Source: Euryarchaeota archaeon RBG_13_57_23 (lineage in GTDB: Archaea > Thermoplasmatota > Thermoplasmata > UBA10834). Taken from it: a stretch of DNA of 26,936 nt. The position numbers and the translations under genes are program-made. Each line of letters starts with the position of its first letter. The stretch's first letter is position 1. The DNA lies in contig MGVW01000029.1 in NCBI GenBank assembly GCA_001800675.1, positions 1-26,936 on the forward strand. The letters run 5' to 3'. A model generated the notes under the pieces. The model was not told the origin of the DNA and did not search any database. It saw only the letters and a program-made list of their open reading frames with translations. Below are positions 8,423 through 14,841 of this stretch, piece by piece.

Positions 8423-9856
8423 TCAGAGCACCTTGATCGGTTTCCTGGGCTCAGGACATACCATTCTCCGGCCGCAGGCGCCGAACATGTCCGGGTGCTG
8501 CGTGTGGACCGGTATGAGCGTCTTCGGGGATACCTGCCTGACGATCTGGAAGATCTCGTCCATGCTGGCATGCCCGGACGCGTGCGCCTGCTGGAAGTCG
8601 AGCCCGAACCAACTGATCCAATTCTGAAGCACTTCCTCCTGGGCATCGTCCTCCTCGAAGGGTTCGCTCTTGGACCGGATGAACAGGCTTCCTCTGGCGG
8701 GTTCTATGTCGATGAGCTCGGTCAGCTGGGGGAAGTCCGTATGGAAGATGAGCTCCCGCTGGTGCTTCTTGACATACGACGAATTGACGATGTTGCCCGA
8801 GCGCTCTTTGACCCATTTGTCGCCGTCCTCGTCGAGCAGCTCCTCCGCATACTTGTATTCGTACTTGACCTTCCATGGCGAAGCCGGCTTCCTCCCATCC
8901 TTCTTGGCCTTCCTGGACGAGGCCATCTTCCTCACATATACCAGCATGTTGGGATCCTGGAGCGGGTCTGGTACCTTGATCCTCGGGTCTCCTTTGAGCG
9001 CTTCAAGAAGATTGGCGACCTTCGCTGATACGACGAATCTCCGGTTCGTGGCCCTGGCGACATCTCTGAAGGTGCGCATCCTGTCGACGTCTTTCGGGTA
9101 GAACGACACGATCGCCATCTCCTTCGAGCCGGACACCAGCTTCTTCGCGCGGTCGCGCACGCCCTCCTCAGACATGTTCTCTCGCGGGTCGTTCCCAGCC
9201 ACCCGGGTCCCCTCGCACAGCATGGCTATCGGCTTCTCGCGGGAGGCCCTCTCTGCAAACTCCTCCGTCATGTCCCCTCTCGGCCCGTGCAGCCTCAGGT
9301 CGCCCGTGTAGACCACGCACCCGTCCGTTGTGTGTATAAGGAAACCGTAGGCACCCGGAGTCGAGTGGTCCACATGGATCGGCTCGACCTCGATCGAGTC
9401 GACTTTGATCTTGCTGCCAGTACGGAAGGTTCGAAACTCATGCTCCCCGAAATCGGTCCTGCCCATGCTCGTCTCGGTCCAGGAGTTCATGATGGAGCAT
9501 GTGGATTCCCCGAGGTAGACCGGTATCCCGCGATCCGCGAACCTCAGATGCATCGCGTGATCGAAGTGCATGTGGGAGATGAATATGGCCTGGAACGCAG
9601 GAGGCGAATACTTCAAGTCGGTATGCTTCAGCAGCTCGACATCGTAGAGGCCTGGTATCTTAGGGAGCATGTCGAAATGGAAATAATCCTTGAGACCGAA
9701 GCGGGGCTCCCTCGGAGTCAAGTACTCTGCGAAGTACTTGTCCTTGAGCCCAAAGGGCTCTCCGAAATCGAAGAAGACGCGAGTCCCCTTGTCCTCGAGA
9801 AGGATCTTGTTGCCACCGATCTCATTGGCCCCGCCGAAGAGAGTAATAAGCACCAT
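8423..9856 (-). CDS. RNase J-like MBL-fold / beta-CASP nuclease
   Basis: A 477-residue metallo-beta-lactamase-fold protein. Motifs in order are GGANEIGGN at the N-terminus, the metal-binding SHMHFDH, DHSTPGAYG, the metal-bridging YTGDLRLHG, a CEGTR motif, the ASGHAS motif near the C-terminus and a final PVHT. This arrangement is that of beta-CASP ribonucleases of the RNase J group, which use two zinc ions to cut or degrade RNA. A Lys-rich insertion (roughly 310-350) interrupts the beta-CASP part, and the protein ends close after PVHT without the RNase J C-terminal domain. The start ATG is 37 nt after the HAD stop, so it is probably co-transcribed with that gene. Its substrate is unknown, and a DNA substrate is not excluded. 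Confidence 0.85.
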   Translation of the reverse strand: MVLITLFGGANEIGGNKILLEDKGTRVFFDFGEPFGLKDKYFAEYLTPREPRFGLKDYFHFDMLPKIPGLYDVELLKHTDLKYSPPAFQAIFISHMHFDHAMHLRFADRGIPVYLGESTCSIMNSWTETSMGRTDFGEHEFRTFRTGSKIKVDSIEVEPIHVDHSTPGAYGFLIHTTDGCVVYTGDLRLHGPRGDMTEEFAERASREKPIAMLCEGTRVAGNDPRENMSEEGVRDRAKKLVSGSKEMAIVSFYPKDVDRMRTFRDVARATNRRFVVSAKVANLLEALKGDPRIKVPDPLQDPNMLVYVRKMASSRKAKKDGRKPASPWKVKYEYKYAEELLDEDGDKWVKERSGNIVNSSYVKKHQRELIFHTDFPQLTELIDIEPARGSLFIRSKSEPFEEDDAQEEVLQNWISWFGLDFQQAHASGHASMDEIFQIVRQVSPKTLIPVHTQHPDMFGACGRRMVCPEPRKPIKVL

Positions 9857-9893
9857 GTTTCCCAGACCACTATCAAATCAGGACGATTGCACC

Positions 9894-10529
9894 TCAAGTG
9901 CGCGCGACTGCAATCAAGCTTTTGGTCGTGCCGTTCTCGGCATCATGAGCGAACTGAGCCACGGCCCCGAAGAACTCGTCCAAGGTCGCGAGCCTGGGCC
10001 TCGCGGGCCTGTCTGCGATATCTGCCAGCCTCAGCCAGGCGGGCAGGTCGCGCACGCCCGTGATGCGCTCGCTCACCACGGACCGGTTATAGGGCCGGTC
10101 CACGAGTATCGCCTCGATCCCACAGTCCCTGACTGGTATTATGTCGAGACTCGGCATGTCGCCGATCATGATGGACTCATCCCTCCTGAACCCGTTCTTC
10201 TGGAGGTACTCAAGTATCTTCTTGCCCTTGTGCCCGTTCACCATTATCTCGTCGAAGTAGTCCCTGATCCCGAACTTGTCCAGGAGTGCGTTCAGAATGA
10301 GCTCGCTGTTCCGAGAGACCAGGCAAACCGTGTCGACCTCACCCCTGAGCTGCTCCAGGGCTTGGCGTACTCCCTTGTCGAGCTCGAAGAAGTCGACGGC
10401 CGCCTCGGCAGACGGGTTCTCCCAGAAGACCCATCGCGACCTGCCGTGCTTAGGGACATAGAGCGTCCCTTCGGCGTCCAGGAATATGTGTCTGTACTTG
10501 TGTTTCGGCTTGGCCGAATTCTGACTCAT
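9894..10529 (-). CDS. HAD-superfamily hydrolase-like protein
   Basis: About 211 residues. HAD motifs in order are FLDAEGTLY (nucleophile D18), motif II LVSRNS (S72), the motif III lysine near GHKGKK (about 101-103) and motif IV GDMPSLD (123-129). The usual DxD is DxE here, so the acid/base Asp two residues after the nucleophile is Glu20. It is most likely a phosphatase-like enzyme with a small cap region between motifs I and II; the substrate is unknown. I start at ATG 10529 with AAGGTTA just upstream. An in-frame ATG at 10589 is also possible, because a strong TATA box at 10618-10628 would leave that codon near the transcript 5' end. It is upstream of the RNase J-like gene and divergent from the CARF pair. 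Confidence 0.85.
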   Translation of the reverse strand: MSQNSAKPKHKYRHIFLDAEGTLYVPKHGRSRWVFWENPSAEAAVDFFELDKGVRQALEQLRGEVDTVCLVSRNSELILNALLDKFGIRDYFDEIMVNGHKGKKILEYLQKNGFRRDESIMIGDMPSLDIIPVRDCGIEAILVDRPYNRSVVSERITGVRDLPAWLRLADIADRPARPRLATLDEFFGAVAQFAHDAENGTTKSLIAVART

Positions 10530-10617
10530 CGTAACCTTGGAGCACAGACTCGTGACTTCATGGAACTCCGAGACGGTATGACAGAACATGATACTGATAG
10601 CTGGCCGTGCGATTCTT

Positions 10618-10628
10618 AATTTATATTA
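10618..10628 (-). promoter_or_regulatory. TATA-like box for the HAD/RNase J-like unit
   Basis: TAATATAAATT on the minus strand, in a strongly AT-rich patch between divergent genes. The predicted start is near 10595. Confidence 0.55.
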
Positions 10629-10640
10629 GTATGACGATAG

Positions 10641-10650
10641 TTTTTATCAT
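10641..10650 (+). promoter_or_regulatory. TATA-like box for the CARF gene pair
   Basis: TTTTTATCAT on the plus strand predicts a transcript start near 10670 and a leader of about 30 nt, which contains GGTG at 10691-10694. An imperfect ATGA(CG)ATA...TATCAT inverted repeat (10631-10650) overlaps it and could be an operator. Confidence 0.45.
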
Positions 10651-10700
10651 ATCAGAAAGAGTAAAGAGCATGGGCGCTCTATTGTCTCCTGGTGCAGGAA

Positions 10701-11369
10701 ATGGTCGTAATCTTCGGAACCCTCGGATACCGCCCCAAGTCGCTCATCCCAACCATCAGGTCAACTCCCAACGTGGACAAGGTCGTGTTCTACTACGGCA
10801 TCGATCCCGCCGACAAGGAGGCAAGCTCGAAGGTGCCTGAGGCGAGGAAGAGCGTAGTCGACTACTGCAAGAACATGAAAATCGCAGTCGACCCCGTCGA
10901 ACTCCCAGACGTGTACGATTTCAAGAACATCGCGATGAGGATAAGGAACGACATCAGGAAGCACAAGAGAGATGGCAAGGAGATCGCGGTGTTCAACATC
11001 GCCGGGGGCACGAAGCCAACGTCGTCTGCAGCGCTCCTAGCGTGTATTCTCGAAGGCATCCCCACGGTATACGTCCATGACAGGACCTACGAGGAGATCC
11101 ACCTGCCTCTCCTCAGGATGGAGTATAACGAGGTGCTGTCCAAGGAGGAGCAGGAGATACTGCGGACCCTCTTGAAGAACAGGACGAAGGAGCTCACCGA
11201 GGTGGAGCTCGCGTCGCTCGTGAACAAGCACAAGGCCACCGTGAACCACCACATCAAGAACCTGATTGCCAAGGGCGCGGTCAGGCTCGAGAAGCACAAT
11301 CAGGACGCGCGCAAGAAGATCGTCAAGATCGAGGAGTCTGCAGAGCTGCTGCTCGGTGATGACCTTTGA
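10701..11369 (+). CDS. CARF-domain winged-helix regulator 1 (Csa3-like)
   Basis: A 222-residue protein. The N-terminal Rossmann-like CARF domain (1-140) begins with the strand MVVIFGTLGYRPKSL and carries the NIAGGTKPTSSA ligand-binding loop (99-110), a CARF hallmark. A C-terminal winged helix (about 148-212) has the segment LTEVELASLVNKHKATVNHH. CARF domains bind cyclic oligoadenylates or related nucleotides, and Csa3-like proteins couple this to DNA binding. I start at ATG 10701 because GGTG is 6 nt upstream; the in-frame GTG at 10692 lies inside that site. It overlaps the next gene by 3 nt, and no cas gene or CRISPR array is in the window. A DNA-binding ligand sensor is well supported; the ligand and targets are not known. 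Confidence 0.85.
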   Translation: MVVIFGTLGYRPKSLIPTIRSTPNVDKVVFYYGIDPADKEASSKVPEARKSVVDYCKNMKIAVDPVELPDVYDFKNIAMRIRNDIRKHKRDGKEIAVFNIAGGTKPTSSAALLACILEGIPTVYVHDRTYEEIHLPLLRMEYNEVLSKEEQEILRTLLKNRTKELTEVELASLVNKHKATVNHHIKNLIAKGAVRLEKHNQDARKKIVKIEESAELLLGDDL

Positions 11370-12022
11370 GGATACTCATTTCGACTTTCCGGGAGGGCGA
11401 TCTCGAGAAGCTGACCCTGGCCATGAGGCGACTTCCCTACGACAAGCTTGTCATTCTGGGGACAGAGCTAGATACTGGCTCAGCTTCCTTGTCCACGGTG
11501 AAGAAGCTCGAGGAGATGGCAGGGCACGAGGTGGAGGTCGATGAGCTCGACGAGGAGGACTTCTTGACGCTAGTAGATGAGGTCTCCGCTGTACTGTCGA
11601 AATACTCGCTGGACCCGAAGACGAACTCCCGCAACTCCATCACCCTCAATATCAGCGGGGGATCGAAGCTCCTCGGAGACGCATCCCTCTTCGCAGCCTT
11701 TAGGATGGGAATCGAGACCTATCACTGCGAGAACAGAGTGACCAAGCTCCCGGTGATCAGAGGTGTCACCGCAAGAGATAGATTCACTCCCATGCAGCTC
11801 GATCTCATCGCGGCAATTGGGAGAGGCCAAGTGATATACGAAGACCTTGTGAGACTCATGGAGCCTGCGTCGAAACAATCCACGGACAGGCTGATCAGGG
11901 AGCTGAAGAAGCAAGGCATTCTCGGTTCGGAGTTCAGGTCCAGCCGCATATTCGTATTCTTGTCGGACACGGGAAGGGAAGTCCTGAATGCCATAAGATT
12001 AGGTGAGACAGCGAACTCATAG
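11366..12022 (+). CDS. CARF-domain winged-helix regulator 2
   Basis: A 218-residue protein starting at TTG 11366, which overlaps the stop of the previous gene, so the two are translationally coupled. The N-terminal strand MRILISTFREGDLEKL and the loop NISGGSKLLGDASLF (95-109) mark a CARF-type domain. The C-terminal region from about 140 (TPMQLDLIAAIGRGQVIYEDLVRL) is a winged helix. It is a diverged paralogue of its neighbour rather than a recent duplicate: GGSK replaces GGTK, and the linker is different. Coupled translation suggests the two proteins act together, possibly as a heterodimer. It ends in TAG, 10 nt from the convergent GPN GTPase gene. Confidence 0.8.
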   Translation: MRILISTFREGDLEKLTLAMRRLPYDKLVILGTELDTGSASLSTVKKLEEMAGHEVEVDELDEEDFLTLVDEVSAVLSKYSLDPKTNSRNSITLNISGGSKLLGDASLFAAFRMGIETYHCENRVTKLPVIRGVTARDRFTPMQLDLIAAIGRGQVIYEDLVRLMEPASKQSTDRLIRELKKQGILGSEFRSSRIFVFLSDTGREVLNAIRLGETANS

Positions 12023-12032
12023 TGATCCGAAG

Positions 12033-12800
12033 CTAGCGATCGACATCTTCTCCGGCCTCGAGTATCAGCTGCACCATCGCATAGATGTCCTCGATTCCCT
12101 CGCCTGAGTCCGCGCTCACGGGTATGAGCCCGTGACCAGCGCCGACCGTCTCGAGCGCCTGCAGGAACTCAACGTTCACCTGTGTCTGCGCGTCGACGGA
12201 TTCATCGAGCAGCGCGTTGAACAGCGAATAGTAGTCCCCACTCCAGGACTCGATCCGCTTCCAATCAGCGTCGCTGACGGTATCCGATTTGGCCAAGACC
12301 GTGATCATGGGGAAAGGCAGCCGGAATTGGACCGTCGCAGAAAGCATCAGAGACGATACAAACCCGTTCGCTGTCCGTGCCAACGCAGGATCGAAGAGGT
12401 ACGCGAGCACGGCGGCATCTCCGCTGAGCTCGTCTATGACGACTCTGCTGCTCTGCCTGAACGCGAAAAGCTCCACCTGGCCCGGGGTATCTATGAGCAC
12501 ATAATCTGTATCGAATCCGTTGATGACCTGCGAGATCTCCTTGATGTTGAGCGCAAGCAGGTCAGCAGCAGCTATCTGGGCCCCGTTGGGGCCGAGTCCA
12601 TATTGCTCCATGACTTCGGAGAGCTTGATCCAGTCACGGACATCCACATCGGGCGCATATAGCAGCGAGTCAGCACCCGGGTCAAGGTTCACAGTGATGG
12701 CGTCATAGCCCTGGTTCCGAAGCCACACCTGGACGGCATTGGTCAAAGTGCTCTTGCCACATCCAGCAGTCCCGACGAGATACAGATGATTGGCAGGCAT
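12033..12800 (-). CDS. GPN-loop GTPase
   Basis: A 255-residue P-loop GTPase. Walker A is GTAGCGKST (10-18), the family-defining GPN insert is GLGPNGA (68-74), the switch II/Walker B motif is DTPGQVE (104-110), and the base-recognition motif is AKSD (170-173). The length and motifs match the archaeal PAB0955 type, which forms homodimers and is the ancestor of eukaryotic GPN1-3 (RNA polymerase assembly and import). The archaeal role is not settled. The ATG follows AGGATG on the minus strand, and a TATA-like patch is at 12839-12849. It ends in TAG and stands alone, between the convergent CARF pair and the tRNA gene. Confidence 0.95.
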   Translation of the reverse strand: MPANHLYLVGTAGCGKSTLTNAVQVWLRNQGYDAITVNLDPGADSLLYAPDVDVRDWIKLSEVMEQYGLGPNGAQIAAADLLALNIKEISQVINGFDTDYVLIDTPGQVELFAFRQSSRVVIDELSGDAAVLAYLFDPALARTANGFVSSLMLSATVQFRLPFPMITVLAKSDTVSDADWKRIESWSGDYYSLFNALLDESVDAQTQVNVEFLQALETVGAGHGLIPVSADSGEGIEDIYAMVQLILEAGEDVDR

Positions 12801-12838
12801 CGACTGACATCCTACTCTCTCAGCAAGGTGCCTCTAGC

Positions 12839-12849
12839 ATTTATCATTT
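12839..12849 (-). promoter_or_regulatory. TATA-like box for the GPN GTPase gene
   Basis: AAATGATAAAT on the minus strand predicts a leader of about 20 nt that carries AGGATG before the ATG at 12800. Confidence 0.4.
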
Positions 12850-12906
12850 TTGAAGTATGCGAATGAACCTCGTACGATCGCATGCCGGTCAGAATAAGTG
12901 TGGGAG

Positions 12907-13006
12907 CGGGCCTGAAGGGATTCGAACCCTTGGCCAACCGGTATCTCCTTCAATCTTTCCAATTGAAGTAAGAGCCGGTTGCTCTACCTAGCTGAGCTAC
13001 AGGCCC
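12907..13006 (-). tRNA. tRNA-Lys (anticodon CTT) with intron
   Basis: The minus strand folds as a complete cloverleaf. A perfect 7-bp acceptor stem (GGGCCTG with CAGGCCC) is followed by T8-A9, a GCTC/GAGC D stem, an ACCGG/CCGGT anticodon stem, a TGGCC variable loop, an AAGGG/CCCTT T stem with TTCGAAT loop, and discriminator G. The CCA end is not encoded. The anticodon CTT is at 12970-12972. The gene is 100 nt; removing 26 nt from the anticodon loop leaves a normal 74-nt tRNA, so an archaeal-type intron is present after position 37. Confidence 0.95.
12943..12968 (-). other. tRNA-Lys intron (26 nt)
   Basis: The extra bases sit at the canonical 37/38 position. On the minus strand the intron has a CTTCAAT...ATTGAAG hairpin, consistent with part of a bulge-helix-bulge substrate for the archaeal splicing endonuclease. 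The ends are inferred from the cloverleaf and may shift by one or two bases. Confidence 0.85.
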
Positions 13007-13031
13007 GCAGAACCGCAGTATAGGATGACCG

Positions 13032-13040
13032 TTTATAAAA
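13032..13040 (-). promoter_or_regulatory. TATA box of the tRNA-Lys gene
   Basis: TTTTATAAA on the minus strand, 26-34 nt before the tRNA 5' end at 13006. This is the expected archaeal spacing. Confidence 0.65.
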
Positions 13041-13182
13041 CTATCGTGTTTGTCTCGAAATCCTGATGATGCTGGCTTTGCGGAATCCAGAGTCATTGAC
13101 CTTTCCGACAATGTCCTTCTAGATGTGATATGATTCTTTATATTAAAATAGCATTAATTAAATCCGTACCGCGAACGCTACA

Positions 13183-14628
13183 TCAACCTCCCCGCTCGAG
13201 TATGTCGATGGTGAACTCGCTCCTCCGTGAACGTAGCAGCTCGTTGAAAGCCTTCTTCTGTTCAGGCTCCAACAGCACAATCTGGTATGACCTAAGCAGA
13301 TCCTCAAGCCTGCCCTTGGCGCGCTCCTTGGCGCTCTTGGAACCCCCCTCGGCCCACTTGTTCCTGCTTGACCGGTCGGAGAGCTTGGGCATCATATGCT
13401 CCTTCCTGAAACGCATCAGAGTGTTCATCTCCTTCAGATAGCTGCCCATCGGCCCCACCTTCTCCATGAGCTCGACGGACAGCGTCTCATGGTTGACCTC
13501 GACGCCTTGTGAGAACCTGATCGCAGCCGCCGCGATCTCTTCGTCAATGGCGAGCTGGACCGGTGAGAATGTATTGAACGCCTCGGTCGAGCCGATGAAT
13601 AGGTCGGAGAAGTCGGCTCCGGCAGCCATCGCGGCGAATGCAGCAAAGGCCTTCTCGTACGAAGTCTGCTCGTCGACCGCTTTTGAGTCGCTCTGGACGC
13701 CCATGTTGCTCGGCAAGTTGTAGTATTTCGCCATCTGGATCGCACCCACGCCGATCAAGGAGAACTCTGGGGAGCCGGTTGAGGCCGAACCCGACCGCAT
13801 GTCCAATGGACACGAAACGGAACCGTAGATGATCTTGGGGTCCTTCGTCACACAGCTGGCAATCACGATGGAGCTCAGCACCTCCGCGTTCTGCTGGGCA
13901 ATTATACCTGCGACTGAGGCAGGGGCGGTGCCCCCGGCAAGCGCCATCACCGTGACGAACACAGGTGCCTCGATAGCAGCATACCCCAGGAGAGCATCCA
14001 GCATTGTATGCTCATGTGCGAGGGGACTTATCGGGTCGACATAGCCTGCAAACATGGGAGCCTTGATCAGAGCCTCCCGGTCCCCCTTCAGAATCTCCCC
14101 CAGCTTGATGGAGAATTCCACATCGGCCGCATCCGTGCTGCCTCCGAACGTGAACTTCGACGAGTTGACAAGGCCTGCGATCATGCACACCTCGCGTCTT
14201 GTCTCGTCGGGCACGTCGTATGCAGTCATCGGAACATACGCGATGTTCACATCGGGCATTGCGTCAAGGAGCCGGCAACAGTAGATCCCGTCCCGGAGGG
14301 TCGGTCTCCTTGCCTCATCGTTCTTGGGATCGATGTACCACACGCACTCGGCACCGGGACCCAGCTTCGTCTTGCCGTCGATCGCCTGGATAGTGTTCTT
14401 CTCGTCTCGTGCGTGAAGCTTGAAATCATCCCTGCAGCTCTTGACGGACTCCATAACGATGGATTCTGGCATCTTGACCCGCCTGGCAGCCCTGTCAACA
14501 GGCAAACCCTTCTTCTCCAATAGGTCAAGTGCGCGATCGGAATTGACAAGCACTCCGGTCTTGCCCAGGACTTCTAGTGTCGCGCCGTGTATGGCGTCCA
14601 GATCGCTCTTGTCAAGGACCTTCAACAT
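13183..14628 (-). CDS. MttB-family corrinoid methyltransferase homologue, non-pyrrolysine
   Basis: A 481-residue member of the trimethylamine methyltransferase (MttB/COG5598) family. It opens with the typical LDAIHGATLEVLGKTGV helix and has the family glycine-rich segments GGSTDAADVEFS and GSVSCPLDMRSGSASTGSPE. True MttB needs an in-frame TAG (pyrrolysine); none is found in this gene, so it belongs with homologues such as the glycine betaine methyltransferase MtgB, which move methyl groups from quaternary or other methylated amines to a corrinoid protein. The substrate cannot be read from sequence. No corrinoid protein, MtbA-like methyltransferase or activator is adjacent. I start at ATG 14628 with AGGAAG 3 nt upstream, which matches the family N-terminus. 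A GTG at 14715 would add 29 unrelated residues. Confidence 0.88.
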   Translation of the reverse strand: MLKVLDKSDLDAIHGATLEVLGKTGVLVNSDRALDLLEKKGLPVDRAARRVKMPESIVMESVKSCRDDFKLHARDEKNTIQAIDGKTKLGPGAECVWYIDPKNDEARRPTLRDGIYCCRLLDAMPDVNIAYVPMTAYDVPDETRREVCMIAGLVNSSKFTFGGSTDAADVEFSIKLGEILKGDREALIKAPMFAGYVDPISPLAHEHTMLDALLGYAAIEAPVFVTVMALAGGTAPASVAGIIAQQNAEVLSSIVIASCVTKDPKIIYGSVSCPLDMRSGSASTGSPEFSLIGVGAIQMAKYYNLPSNMGVQSDSKAVDEQTSYEKAFAAFAAMAAGADFSDLFIGSTEAFNTFSPVQLAIDEEIAAAAIRFSQGVEVNHETLSVELMEKVGPMGSYLKEMNTLMRFRKEHMMPKLSDRSSRNKWAEGGSKSAKERAKGRLEDLLRSYQIVLLEPEQKKAFNELLRSRRSEFTIDILERGG

Positions 14629-14695
14629 CTGCTTCCTAGAAACCACAGTGCAACACACTCCAGCCCAGTCCCACCCGAGTCGAAAGCGCCTCGCT

Positions 14696-14714
14696 TGTCT
14701 GTAAATTCCAGACA
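14696..14714. promoter_or_regulatory. inverted repeat in the mttB-homologue leader
   Basis: TGTCTG and CAGACA are perfect 6-base arms around a 7-base centre, about 70-85 nt upstream of the ATG at 14628. It could be an operator or a leader hairpin. There is no direct functional evidence. Confidence 0.3.
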
Positions 14715-14754
14715 CCCACCGAGGCTACTTCCAGCGGCCGCAATGCCTTTCGAC

Positions 14755-14769
14755 TAGATAAACTAGTTT
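14755..14769. promoter_or_regulatory. possible TATA box for the mttB homologue overlapping a palindrome
   Basis: TTTATCTA on the minus strand (14755-14762) overlaps the 10-bp palindrome AAACTAGTTT (14760-14769). If the box is used, the leader would be about 100 nt, long enough for regulation. Confidence 0.3.
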
Positions 14770-14808
14770 CAATCTTCCCGCGTTGGCCAGCATGTCCGGA
14801 ATCGAAGG

Positions 14809-14816
14809 ATTTAAGA
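14809..14816 (+). promoter_or_regulatory. TATA-like box for the MBL hydrolase gene
   Basis: ATTTAAGA lies 26-33 nt before the ATG at 14842 and only 5-12 nt before the ATG at 14821. It therefore supports a leaderless start at 14842. Confidence 0.5.
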
Positions 14817-14841
14817 GCTCATGGAATCTTCGAGCCCTTGG

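Noticed and set aside
9287..10619. Long plus-strand frames opposite the RNase J-like and HAD genes
   Set aside because: Both antisense partners carry intact family motifs in order; the plus-strand translations show none.
10701..12022. A CRISPR array or cas operon near the CARF genes
   Set aside because: No direct repeats with regular spacers and no Cas motifs were seen on either strand of the window.
13007..13182. AT-rich stretch between the mttB-homologue stop and the tRNA, considered as a promoter plus small gene
   Set aside because: Apart from the tRNA TATA box I see only T-rich runs on the minus strand after the mttB-homologue stop, which could end transcription; no coding frame has a start with a ribosome binding site.
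13183..14628. Pyrrolysine-containing MttB
   Set aside because: The reading frame has no in-frame TAG; the gene ends in TGA.
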